IMG/VR virus record: IMGVR_UViG_3300017917_003637
Location: 1-64,000 of that record
DNA length: 64,000 bases
DNA from: a virus
Reading direction: 5' to 3' (one strand)
The translations under genes were made by a program, and so were the position numbers. The notes under the pieces are model-generated. The model searched no databases. It was not told the DNA's origin and worked only from the letters and a program-made list of their open reading frames with translations. Positions within the stretch are counted from its first letter, which is position 1; each line of letters begins with the position of its first letter. Of this stretch, positions 6,661 to 13,443 are shown in pieces.

Positions 6661-6744
6661 GGGAGTGCGCCAGAGTTGGAGAGCTGGGGCAGACTGTAAA
6701 TCTGTTGCCTTTGGGCTGAGTAGGTTCGAATCCTACCACTCTCA
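6661..6744 (+). tRNA. tRNA-Tyr (anticodon GTA)
   Basis: Acceptor stem GGGAGTG/CACTCTC (one G-T pair), D stem CCAG/CTGG, and an anticodon stem-loop with loop CTGTAAA (anticodon GTA). It has a long class II variable arm, typical of bacterial tRNA-Tyr, and T arm GTAGG-TTCGAAT-CCTAC. The discriminator is A and CCA is not encoded. It lies in the early region, probably on the transcript from 6264, followed by a terminator at 6811. Confidence 0.93.
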
Positions 6745-6775
6745 CAAATTATGTTTATTGTTCCTGCTTTACGAT

Positions 6776-6791
6776 AAATTTAATTGGTTAA
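6776..6791. repeat. Inverted copy of the early leader element
   Basis: AAATTTAATTGGTTAA, identical over 16 bases to 1374-1389 and reverse-complementary to the early leaders; located between the tRNA and its terminator. Confidence 0.6.
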
Positions 6792-6810
6792 ACTAAATTT
6801 TGACAAATTT

Positions 6811-6840
6811 TCCCCGTAGCAATACGGGGATTTTTTTTTT
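6811..6840 (+). terminator. Rho-independent terminator
   Basis: TCCCCGTA/TACGGGGA with a GCAA tetraloop, followed by ten T. Confidence 0.92.
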
Positions 6841-6849
6841 GCAAAGATA

Positions 6850-6881
6850 TTTGGTAGTGTAAAATAATTGTTATATATTTG
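6850..6881 (+). promoter_or_regulatory. Bacteroidota sigma-A-type promoter
   Basis: TTTGG at 6850 and TATATTTG at 6874-6881; drives 6912. Confidence 0.85.
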
Positions 6882-6911
6882 CATCAGTTAAACCAATTAA
6901 TTTATTCAGTT

Positions 6912-7175
6912 ATGACACACGAACAATTATTCAACGCATCAGAGCAACAACTTGCAGACTTTTGCCAAGCCAACATCAACAACAAAATGCAGTTGACCCT
7001 CAAAGGGCAAGGCAACTTTCAACACATTTCAGCAGTAGGCTTGAATATCTGTTGTGTGAGTGTTAGAATTATGGGCAAAGATAAGTATTACTACTTTGGT
7101 TGCATCAGAGCGCACATATATAATGAACTATTATATAAGTTCGACCACCGACACAAACGCAGTAGAGCGCAATAA
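6912..7175 (+). CDS. Hypothetical early protein (87 aa)
   Basis: The ATG at 6912 is chosen by distance from the promoter; the frame also has an ATG at 6879 inside the -7 box. The sequence MTHEQLFNASEQQLADFCQA suggests a helical N-terminus, then beta strands with Cys residues. Function unknown. An overlapping 75-codon frame from 7060 is judged a shadow. Confidence 0.6.
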   Translation: MTHEQLFNASEQQLADFCQANINNKMQLTLKGQGNFQHISAVGLNICCVSVRIMGKDKYYYFGCIRAHIYNELLYKFDHRHKRSRAQ

Positions 7176-7182
7176 ATTAAAT

Positions 7183-7210
7183 AACCCACTTGTAAAAAAG
7201 TGGGTTTTTT
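7183..7210 (+). terminator. Rho-independent terminator
   Basis: AACCCACTT/AAGTGGGTT with an A-rich loop and a T tract; the next promoter starts two bases later. Confidence 0.85.
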
Positions 7211-7211
7211 A

Positions 7212-7242
7212 TTTGGTAGTTAAAATAATTGTTATATCTTTG
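7212..7242 (+). promoter_or_regulatory. Bacteroidota sigma-A-type promoter
   Basis: TTTGG at 7212 and TATCTTTG at 7235-7242; drives 7274 and 7742. Confidence 0.85.
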
Positions 7243-7273
7243 CATCAGTTAAACCAATTAAAGAATTTGAGTT

Positions 7274-7705
7274 ATGTTAAACGCTAAAATTAACCTTGAC
7301 GAAGTAGTACACCTTATTCCAATTACAGAAGACTTATTCACAAAGTATCGAATAGTGAATGAATTGGCAGGGATGTCTTTAGAAGTTAACCCTTTGTTAA
7401 ACCCAAAAAAAGAAGAATTAAAAAATATACCAATTATCAATTGGGATAAAGAAGATTTTAAGGATAAAACCCATACAGAAATTGAATTGGTTTTAGCTGA
7501 AAAAGAAAAAGAATTTGAAAATTTACTTCAAATCGAAATCGTTAAGGCATTAAACCTAGATTTAAAAGAGGGTTTTAATATCTTTTTTGGCGATTCTTAC
7601 ATTTGCAAAGATAGTGATAACTTTGTTATTCATTATGATGCCGAACTTTGTGAGTTTGACCGAGATGAATATTATGAAGATGTGATTAATGATATATTAG
7701 AGTAA
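7274..7705 (+). CDS. Hypothetical early acidic protein (143 aa)
   Basis: Strongly acidic, helical protein (for example DKTHTEIELVLAEKEKEFEN; ends DEYYEDVINDILE). An acidic DNA-mimic role is conceivable but unsupported. Followed 36 bases later by 7742 without a clear promoter. Confidence 0.62.
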   Translation: MLNAKINLDEVVHLIPITEDLFTKYRIVNELAGMSLEVNPLLNPKKEELKNIPIINWDKEDFKDKTHTEIELVLAEKEKEFENLLQIEIVKALNLDLKEGFNIFFGDSYICKDSDNFVIHYDAELCEFDRDEYYEDVINDILE

Positions 7706-7741
7706 ATTATAATTGCACCAACCCAATAAATTAAATCAGTT

Positions 7742-8041
7742 ATGAGTGAATTATCCAAACAAACAGAAATAGACGAAGCCGTATTGGTATGGCGAGTGAA
7801 TACCGCACAATTACTCAAAGAAGTAATGAGCAACAATGAAACCGCAATGCTTTCAAAACCTCTTGTTATATTTGGTAGAATACTGGCAGAAGTGGGAGAG
7901 AGAGCCGCTGAATTAAATGACCCTAAATTAAACGCCCTTATGTGTCGTTTGGCGATATATGAAGTTGCTGACCCATATAGCAAAGAATATGACGAAAAAC
8001 TTACCAACGATACCATTAGAGCCGCTTATAAAAAAAACTGA
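7742..8041 (+). CDS. Hypothetical early protein (99 aa)
   Basis: Mostly helical (MSELSKQTEIDEAVLVWRVN...). The leader contains CCCAATAAATTAAATCAGTT, a variant of the usual leader, but no TAnnTTTG box, so it is probably the second gene of the unit from 7212. Confidence 0.6.
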   Translation: MSELSKQTEIDEAVLVWRVNTAQLLKEVMSNNETAMLSKPLVIFGRILAEVGERAAELNDPKLNALMCRLAIYEVADPYSKEYDEKLTNDTIRAAYKKN

Positions 8042-8047
8042 AAATAA

Positions 8048-8078
8048 TTTGGTAGATTAAATAATTGTTATACCTTTG
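8048..8078 (+). promoter_or_regulatory. Bacteroidota sigma-A-type promoter
   Basis: TTTGG at 8048 and TACCTTTG at 8071-8078; drives 8109. Confidence 0.85.
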
Positions 8079-8108
8079 CACCAATTAACCAATTAAAGTA
8101 AACGACTT

Positions 8109-8558
8109 ATGTATTTAACACCTGAACTTAAAGCGTATTACCAAAAAGACTTTATGGAAAACGTATTGCCTTGCACCGATGAAGAATGGGCGTTGCACCC
8201 AAGTCTTGTTGATTTGTGTAAACAAATTAATAAAAACCCACACGTTCAAACCATATTTTCACGAAAAGCAAAAAAAGGTGAAGAATGGAGTTATTTGTTT
8301 TTTTCAGCCGATGAAGTTGGAGAGAAATTGCTTGAAAAATTAGCCGATAAATTAAATGATAAAAACCTACTTGAAGCGTATTATGTTAATGAGCCGAGAG
8401 AGTTCATTAGCGGTTCAAATGGTTCTATTGAAATGGGTTGCTTAACCAATGTAAACTATTTCAATGTTAATGTATATTGTTTTGAATTTATTTCCTATGA
8501 TAGATTAAAACAAAAAGAATTTTGGAGAGAAATTAAAAAGTTTGCAAATCAAATATAA
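8109..8558 (+). CDS. Hypothetical early protein (149 aa)
   Basis: Mixed helices and strands, including YVNEPREFISGSNGSIEMG and a beta-rich NVNYFNVNVYCFEF. I do not recognise it. Its 3' end overlaps the next, weaker promoter. Confidence 0.62.
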   Translation: MYLTPELKAYYQKDFMENVLPCTDEEWALHPSLVDLCKQINKNPHVQTIFSRKAKKGEEWSYLFFSADEVGEKLLEKLADKLNDKNLLEAYYVNEPREFISGSNGSIEMGCLTNVNYFNVNVYCFEFISYDRLKQKEFWREIKKFANQI

Positions 8559-8571
8559 TTGTTATACCTTG
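8541..8571 (+). promoter_or_regulatory. Degenerate sigma-A-type promoter
   Basis: TTTGC at 8541 and TATACCTTG ending at 8571. The -7 box lacks one T, so it is probably weaker; it would drive 8637. Confidence 0.5.
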
Positions 8572-8581
8572 TGGTGTCAGT

Positions 8582-8596
8582 GTACACATTTGTGTC
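8582..8596. promoter_or_regulatory. GTACACATTTGTGTC element, copy 2
   Basis: One-base variant of the 15-mer at 4944 and 10190, again placed just downstream of a promoter. Confidence 0.45.
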
Positions 8597-8636
8597 TAAC
8601 CCCTACACGTATATAACGTAATAAATTATATCAATT

Positions 8637-8897
8637 ATGATAAGAGCAAATATCTGTAAATGCAACAAGTGTGATAACACGCTTATTGATAACAACCCTC
8701 AAATCAACGCACCAATGTTTTCCTTAATCGGAAACGAATTACAAATGGCATGGAGCGAAATTGAACAAGCGTGGGTTTGCCCTAAATGCAAAACCGATGA
8801 GTTTCTGACCGATGTTGATGAAAGACCCAACGACAACGTGAACGTGCAAGGACTAATCGGACAACGAGCCTATCAATACGCACACGCTCACGCGTAG
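8637..8897 (+). CDS. Small zinc-ribbon protein
   Basis: 86 aa with two Cys pairs: CKCNKC near residues 7-12 and CPKC near residues 48-51. Together they form a plausible four-Cys zinc ribbon. The C-terminus ends in a His/Ala-rich tail. Zinc ribbons in small phage proteins usually bind nucleic acid or host polymerase; the target is unknown. Confidence 0.62.
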   Translation: MIRANICKCNKCDNTLIDNNPQINAPMFSLIGNELQMAWSEIEQAWVCPKCKTDEFLTDVDERPNDNVNVQGLIGQRAYQYAHAHA

Positions 8898-8917
8898 TAA
8901 ATAAATTAAACAACACA

Positions 8918-9090
8918 CGCGCATAGACGTATGCGCGATATGAGTATGCGCATACACACAAGCACACACGCTTACGTATGCGCATATCTTAATATTGACA
9001 ATATATACGTTTCTTTGAAATACTGAAATAAATCCGATAAAAGTTATTAACAATTTTATAAGGGCATTGTTAATAATTATATTGCACAAT
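8918..9090. other. Gene-free region with inverted repeats and alternating purine-pyrimidine blocks
   Basis: The gap 8898-9173 holds several nested symmetries in otherwise AT-rich DNA. There is a GCGCATA-N-TATGCGC inverted repeat (around 8929-8946), the palindrome GTATGCGCATAC (8944-8955) and a further TATGCGCATA (8977-8986). CACACA-type alternating purine-pyrimidine sequence lies among them. About 50 bases on, TTATTAACAAT and ATTGTTAATAA form a perfect 11-bp inverted repeat next to very AT-rich DNA. This could be a replication origin or a binding region for a regulator of the 9174 gene. Confidence 0.45.
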
Positions 9091-9103
9091 TTTTAATAAT
9101 ATA

Positions 9104-9134
9104 TTTGGTTATTAAATATATCATCGTATATTTG
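9104..9134 (+). promoter_or_regulatory. Bacteroidota sigma-A-type promoter
   Basis: TTTGG at 9104 and TATATTTG at 9127-9134; drives 9174. Confidence 0.85.
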
Positions 9135-9173
9135 CATCGCAATAATGCAGTAAACCAATTAAATTTTTTAAAA

Positions 9174-10058
9174 ATGAAAGCAGTAAATTTATTCGATTTT
9201 GATTATGTTACAGAAACAATCAAAAACAAAGACAACACAGACAGCCGTTTCGGTATTGTTTATGGGCAAAAAGGTATGGTAATGCATACCAAAAAAGATA
9301 GCTACACTATCGTAGATACTATCGACTTATCAATGTTAGGACAAGCCTTTATTGACAAGGGGTATAGCGTTTCCACTTTCACCCACAGATTTGGCGAGGT
9401 TATTGGTCTTAACATCGCTTTGTCAAAAAACAAATTGACAAAAGTAGGGGATAAAACCTATAACGCAATTATTACCGTACCGAATAATGGTTGTGGTATG
9501 GGGTTTTTGTTAATCTTTGAAAATCGTTTAATTTGCGGTAATGGTGCAACCAAGAAAAACAAATTAGGCTCGTTCAATAGCCTTAAAATCCCGCACAAAA
9601 TTACCTACAAATTGTCGTTGGAATTGATGCAAAAAGCATTGGTGCAATTTGAAAGCATCATCGAGTTAATTGAGAAGCAAGACGAAGCCTTAAACGCTCA
9701 ACAAATCGATGAAATCGAAGCAATGCGTTTGCTTAACGTTTGGTTTTTTGAAAACGAATTTCCCGCAAGTCAAAAGAATGGCTTAACATTAGATGCGTTT
9801 CGCAAAGCACTTGCGGTTAACCCTGACGAAATCAAATGTATTGACCGATACAACGAATTGAAAGTGGCATTTAAACGTGAATTAGGTTTTAATGAGCAAT
9901 TAAACCTTAAACTTTCAAAGTACACGATTTTCGCTACTATCACAAACTATTTGAGTAGACGTGCGGAAAAAACGCAATCCAAAGCACCAACCGAAATCAT
10001 TATGCAACGCCAAGAAGCAAAAATCGACGGAGTGTTAAAATTGTTAGAAGCAATCTAA
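9174..10058 (+). CDS. DUF932-like phage/plasmid protein
   Basis: 294 aa. The ATG at 9174 is chosen because the frame's first ATG (9105) lies in the promoter. The domain order resembles DUF932 (TIGR03299-type) proteins. These have an N-terminal segment on a stored substrate-like fold, a central beta region with a conserved Asn/Cys-Gly stretch (here TVPNNGCGMGFLLIFENRL then CGNGATKKNKLG), then a long helical C-terminus. The family is common on phages and plasmids and its function is not established. It is the largest early gene, directly after the symmetric region at 8918-9090. Confidence 0.55.
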   Translation: MKAVNLFDFDYVTETIKNKDNTDSRFGIVYGQKGMVMHTKKDSYTIVDTIDLSMLGQAFIDKGYSVSTFTHRFGEVIGLNIALSKNKLTKVGDKTYNAIITVPNNGCGMGFLLIFENRLICGNGATKKNKLGSFNSLKIPHKITYKLSLELMQKALVQFESIIELIEKQDEALNAQQIDEIEAMRLLNVWFFENEFPASQKNGLTLDAFRKALAVNPDEIKCIDRYNELKVAFKRELGFNEQLNLKLSKYTIFATITNYLSRRAEKTQSKAPTEIIMQRQEAKIDGVLKLLEAI

Positions 10059-10081
10059 ACCAAAACCCAACACAACCAAGA

Positions 10082-10105
10082 AACGCCCCACAAGGGCGTT
10101 TTTTT
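10082..10105 (+). terminator. Rho-independent terminator
   Basis: AACGCCC/GGGCGTT, loop CACAA, followed by T tract. Confidence 0.88.
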
Positions 10106-10164
10106 ACGTTTATAGCTATCTTTATCCCAAAATGATATATAGATACCAAAATAAAATAAACGTG

Positions 10165-10188
10165 CCTTAAATCGCCTTAAATCGCCAA
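10165..10188. repeat. Tandem 10-bp repeat CCTTAAATCG
   Basis: Two and a half copies in the gap 10059-10296, just before copy 3 of the GTACAC element and a CCCGCGGG palindrome (10211-10218). Possible regulator binding site. Confidence 0.4.
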
Positions 10189-10189
10189 T

Positions 10190-10204
10190 GTACACTTTTG
10201 TGTC
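10190..10204. promoter_or_regulatory. GTACACTTTTGTGTC element, copy 3
   Basis: Identical to 4944-4958. Here it lies upstream rather than downstream of the promoter at 10232. Confidence 0.45.
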
Positions 10205-10231
10205 AGCGCCCCCGCGGGAGAGGTAAAAAAA

Positions 10232-10264
10232 TTTGGTAGTTTAAATAATTGTTATATATCTTTG
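10232..10264 (+). promoter_or_regulatory. Bacteroidota sigma-A-type promoter
   Basis: TTTGG at 10232 and TATCTTTG at 10257-10264 (spacing 25, slightly long); drives 10297. Confidence 0.75.
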
Positions 10265-10296
10265 CCGCAGAATTAACCAATTAAAAATATTATATT

Positions 10297-10635
10297 ATGG
10301 GCGAATGGAAAAAAAACTTATTGAAACGCTATTATTTGTTTAACGTAAACGGAGAATGTATTGGCGAATTTACCAAAAAAGAATTGCTAAATAAATTGAA
10401 TGTTAAAGAATGTACAATAAATTGTGCGATAAAACGAGTTTCCGTTATCTTAAGGAAATATTATATTTCCCATGATAAAAATTTTAAATTACCAAAACCA
10501 AAATCACATAGTCATAACCCATTTCTATCCAAAAAATATTGGGGAATAACAAATCAAGGTTTTAAACAAGCGAATTTAGATTTTTTATTTGAATACGAAA
10601 TCGGTGTTTTTAACCAACAATCTTTTTTGTATTAA
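10297..10635 (+). CDS. Hypothetical early basic protein (112 aa)
   Basis: The N-terminus LLKRYYLFNVNGECIGEFTKKELLNKL resembles a short strand-plus-helix unit seen in phage helix-turn-helix-like proteins. The segment NVKECTINCAIKRVS could be a recognition helix, and the rest is basic. DNA binding is a guess. Confidence 0.55.
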   Translation: MGEWKKNLLKRYYLFNVNGECIGEFTKKELLNKLNVKECTINCAIKRVSVILRKYYISHDKNFKLPKPKSHSHNPFLSKKYWGITNQGFKQANLDFLFEYEIGVFNQQSFLY

Positions 10636-10660
10636 TATAATAAATTTATCTTAAAAAAAA

Positions 10661-10693
10661 CTTTAACGTTTCTTTAACGTTTCTTTAACACTT
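10661..10693. repeat. Three tandem 11-bp iterons CTTTAACGTTT
   Basis: Copies at 10661-10671, 10672-10682 and a diverged third at 10683-10693 (CTTTAACACTT). The last sits where a -33 box would be, upstream of TATATTTG at 10713-10720, so they may be activator or repressor sites. Confidence 0.5.
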
Positions 10694-10720
10694 TTATCCA
10701 AAAAAATAGGTGTATATTTG
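10690..10720 (+). promoter_or_regulatory. Promoter with -7 box but poor -33 box
   Basis: TATATTTG at 10713-10720 without TTTG 23-24 bases upstream. The leader is different too (no ACCAATTAA). Activation through the iterons is plausible. Drives 10774. Confidence 0.55.
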
Positions 10721-10773
10721 CAGTGTTCAAATGAACGAAACGAAATTTAGTTTAACCAAAAATTCTTACAAAA

Positions 10774-11352
10774 ATGGACAAAAATCTTAAATTACTTGTA
10801 ACTGCAAAAACTATCAAAGGCACGTCATTTGTTGGGGTGCGTGATTATCAAAACACACAAGGCGAAGTTTCAAACTACACTATTAACGTTGGTTTTACTT
10901 ACGAAAACGTATTGACACACGATTTTACTAACCTTAAAAACAAACAAAAGGAAGTATTAACTATCCTTAAAAAATCTTACCCTATTGCCGTTATTAAACA
11001 AGCGTATAGCGAGGTTTACAATTCACTTGAAAAACGCCTATCCGATGAACAAACAAAAGCTGAATTAAGAGCCGAAAACGATGAAACTATTGCCCGTAGT
11101 GATGCCCAAATTAACGCCTATATCAATTTAGCCAAAGGTGTTAAATTGCACAAAGATACAATGCAGTTGCACGTTTTCGGTTTAGTAGTTAGAAAAACGA
11201 TTTTACAGCCAATCGAGTATAAGCAAACCAAAAGCCGAGAGCTAACAATCGTAAAGAATAAAATCAAAAAACTTTGCGAGTTTAAGCAAGACAAGTATAG
11301 AACGTTTATCTTTAACAAGTCCGAAATTAAAATGCAAGGTATCGCAATTTAA
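10774..11352 (+). CDS. Hypothetical early protein (192 aa)
   Basis: Starts MDKNLKLLVTAKTIKGTSFVGVRDYQ and continues with a beta-rich domain, then charged helices with Lys/Glu (residues 85-125) and a basic C-terminus. This resembles small phage proteins of the SLOG/WYL-neighbour type only vaguely; I do not assign a family. It is the last gene of the early region, closed by a terminator. Confidence 0.62.
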   Translation: MDKNLKLLVTAKTIKGTSFVGVRDYQNTQGEVSNYTINVGFTYENVLTHDFTNLKNKQKEVLTILKKSYPIAVIKQAYSEVYNSLEKRLSDEQTKAELRAENDETIARSDAQINAYINLAKGVKLHKDTMQLHVFGLVVRKTILQPIEYKQTKSRELTIVKNKIKKLCEFKQDKYRTFIFNKSEIKMQGIAI

Positions 11353-11356
11353 AAAC

Positions 11357-11382
11357 AAAAGCCCTAACAAGGGCTTTTTTTT
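11357..11382 (+). terminator. Rho-independent terminator
   Basis: AAAAGCCC/GGGCTTTT with loop TAACAA and T tract. It closes the early region. Confidence 0.88.
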
Positions 11383-11615
11383 ATGCCCAGAATTAAAGTG
11401 TTAAAATTATGTTAAAATTTATTATATTATTTGGATATATCAATTATTTGACTTGACCTCAAATAAGACGTTTTAAGCCACTTTGTTATAATATGGATAC
11501 AATATACCTATTTGAAAAGATAATGCCGCATACCCCTCCCTACACCCCTCCTCCCCTCCGTTACCGCCCTCCCCTCCGCCCCCGTATGCCGAGCCAAACC
11601 CCACCCATGATGATG
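11383..11615. other. Gene-free boundary with C-rich (pyrimidine) tract
   Basis: The stretch 11353-11853 has no credible gene. Bases about 11528-11607 are a strongly strand-biased C-rich tract with runs of CCCCTCC and CCGCCC, unlike anything else in this AT-rich window. Frames through it on both strands are low-complexity Pro/Arg or Gly/Glu and are not believable proteins. Confidence 0.6.
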
Positions 11616-11797
11616 TTCGCAAAATTTTTCTGGGAAATTTTTTTAGGTGAAAAAACAAAGTGGTTTTCGCAAAATTTTTCTGGGAAATTTTTTTAGCTGA
11701 AGTATTAGACCCCTTTTTCAAAAATTTTTTCTGGGAAATTTTTTTAGGTGAAATATTAAGACCCTCTTTTTCAAAAAATTTTTTTGGGAAATTTTTG
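11616..11797. repeat. Four tandem AT-rich repeats with 50-53 bp period
   Basis: Copies begin at about 11616, 11666, 11717 and 11770. Each has the core AAATTTTTCTGGGAAATTTT followed by TTTAG(G/C)TGAA in copies 1-3; copy 4 is shorter and diverged. The core contains self-complementary AAATTT blocks. No spacers, so it is not a CRISPR array. It lies between the early region and the first late gene and may be an origin, packaging or regulator site. Confidence 0.75.
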
Positions 11798-11827
11798 GTC
11801 AAAATTATTCGGTCTTATTATTTACGG

Positions 11828-11836
11828 GTATTTATA
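11828..11836 (+). promoter_or_regulatory. Late-type motif GTATTTATA
   Basis: Variant of ATATTTATA, 17 bases before the ATG at 11854; the first late motif in the window. Confidence 0.6.
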
Positions 11837-11853
11837 TTAAAAAAGTAATTAAA

Positions 11854-12825
11854 ATGATAAAATTGTTAGAACTTTACAATGGGTTGTTAGAATCCAAGGC
11901 AACCGAAGCTCAAGGCCTTAACATACTTAAGAAGGCTGGTGTAGAGAATGCTGATGGTGTTATGTCAGAATTTAAATCAGCTGATGCTAGCAACAATCAA
12001 AAGAATCTTCCAATCATGGCTTATTTGTATGCCAATGGGTATAAAGACATTCGCAACATAACTAGTGTTGTTAATGACTATAATCAGTTGGAAAAGATGG
12101 GGAAGGTTAAGACCATACAATTAACCAAACAAGGTATTGTGATGGGTGATACCATTTATAATGACTTTATAAAGTTTTCTGAGTTTATTGATGGCAAGAT
12201 GAATGAATTAAACAGGGCTAACCAAATAAAATCCAATGTTGCTGCTGATTTCAAGGCTGAGAAGAAGCCGATATGGAGTGGCAATGGCATTGACATATAT
12301 GATGGGTTGGGTGTTGGTAAGTGTATTTCATATACTCAAGGTGCGTTGACTGGTAAGGCTTATTCTTTTTGTATTGGTCAACCTGCTAACACGATGTATC
12401 AATCGTATAGGGATACCCAGACATCAACGTTTTATTTTATTGTGGATAGAAATCATTTTGCTGAGGACCCAGATGGTAGTGTTAATTTGGATGACCCTTT
12501 GCATATTGTTGTATTTGACAATACTCAGCATGGTGTTGAATTGACCGATGCTAATAATACAACTGGTATAATAGCTGAGCCGTTTGGTGATGACCCTAAC
12601 AAGTATGTTGAGTATTTGGAATCTAAGGGGGTTCCTGTTAATAAGTTGTTGGTGAATAAGCCTAAGACTGATGATGAGAGAAAAGAGGATGAGATGTTGG
12701 GTCAAAGGAATAGTAGTCTTGAATGGTTTATTAAATTGCCAATGGATTATAAGAGCAAGTATATTGGTAGGGGTCATGTGTTGACCAACGACCAATTTGA
12801 TTATTTAATGAGAGGTGATAAATAA
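11854..12825 (+). CDS. (W/H)C-motif family protein
   Basis: 323 aa. The N-terminus MIKLLELYNGLLESKATEAQ is helical. The central region has DIYDGLGVGKCISYTQG, then YSFCIGQP at residues about 170-177, then a beta segment TFYFIVDRNHF and DDPLHIVVFDNT. This order (first Cys in KC.xY, second Cys in a (W/F/H)C motif, then strands) matches the genes at 18069 and 26696 and, more loosely, those at 14245 and 20339. The function of the family is unknown; relation to PcfJ-like proteins is inference. Preceded by a late motif and followed after three bases by 12829. Confidence 0.65.
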   Translation: MIKLLELYNGLLESKATEAQGLNILKKAGVENADGVMSEFKSADASNNQKNLPIMAYLYANGYKDIRNITSVVNDYNQLEKMGKVKTIQLTKQGIVMGDTIYNDFIKFSEFIDGKMNELNRANQIKSNVAADFKAEKKPIWSGNGIDIYDGLGVGKCISYTQGALTGKAYSFCIGQPANTMYQSYRDTQTSTFYFIVDRNHFAEDPDGSVNLDDPLHIVVFDNTQHGVELTDANNTTGIIAEPFGDDPNKYVEYLESKGVPVNKLLVNKPKTDDERKEDEMLGQRNSSLEWFIKLPMDYKSKYIGRGHVLTNDQFDYLMRGDK

Positions 12826-12828
12826 AAG

Positions 12829-13443
12829 ATGAACAATAGGGATTTAATTAGACAATATGTTGACACTGGTTTACAGTTACCAAAATATCAAGTCATGCAA
12901 TTATCTGGCGCTGATAAAAAAACTTATATACGTAAACGACTTATTGCAACTAAGGATTCTATTGATATGTTTCGTTTAATGTCTTATGAAATTGATTTGA
13001 TGGATTCTGAAAATAAGGATAAGTATTATGAAAAATTATTTAAAGAAAACCTTAATTCAAACACTATAACGACTTTTAGAGTAATGGATAAATTTTTCTT
13101 TGAATTAAGTGATGAGATTAAATCAAAATTTTTGGATACAGTAATTGATAAAGGTATAATGTTACCTTCACATTATTTTAATGACTTACCGTTTACCGAT
13201 AAACTTAAATATTTAAAATGGAATGCTAGTCTTCCTTTAAGCAAACACACGATTTATGATGTTTTTAAATATTTAATTGAAGAGTTAAAAATATATTATA
13301 TTAAAAATTTAATAAAATATCATGGTGAAAATATATTAAACCACGATAGTATTCGATGGAAAATTGCAAACCACCAAGATACAATATATTTAGATTTTTT
13401 AAACATTATTAAAAAGTACAATTTAATTAAAGATGAACAATAG
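12829..13443 (+). CDS. Hypothetical protein sharing its N-terminus with the next gene
   Basis: 204 aa. The first 37 residues (MNNRDLIRQYVDTG...PKYQ..QLS.ADKKTYIRK) are nearly identical to those of the gene at 13433; the rest differs and is helical with many Tyr, Ile and Lys. The DNA of the two starts is almost identical, so this is a recent partial duplication. The end of this gene (DEQ stop) is created by the start of the next, with an 11-base overlap. Confidence 0.7.
   Translation: MNNRDLIRQYVDTGLQLPKYQVMQLSGADKKTYIRKRLIATKDSIDMFRLMSYEIDLMDSENKDKYYEKLFKENLNSNTITTFRVMDKFFFELSDEIKSKFLDTVIDKGIMLPSHYFNDLPFTDKLKYLKWNASLPLSKHTIYDVFKYLIEELKIYYIKNLIKYHGENILNHDSIRWKIANHQDTIYLDFLNIIKKYNLIKDEQ

Noticed and set aside
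7060-7287. 75-codon frame overlapping 6912 and its terminator
   Set aside because: It runs through the terminator at 7183 and the next promoter and lacks a leader.
11616-11797. CRISPR array
   Set aside because: The repeats are contiguous with a 50-53 bp period and no unique spacers; no cas genes are present.
11473-11848. Frames on both strands through the C-rich tract and AT repeats
   Set aside because: Translations are low-complexity Pro/Arg, Gly/Glu or repeated Phe/Lys segments that follow the DNA repeats. They have no leader or promoter and are not protein-like.
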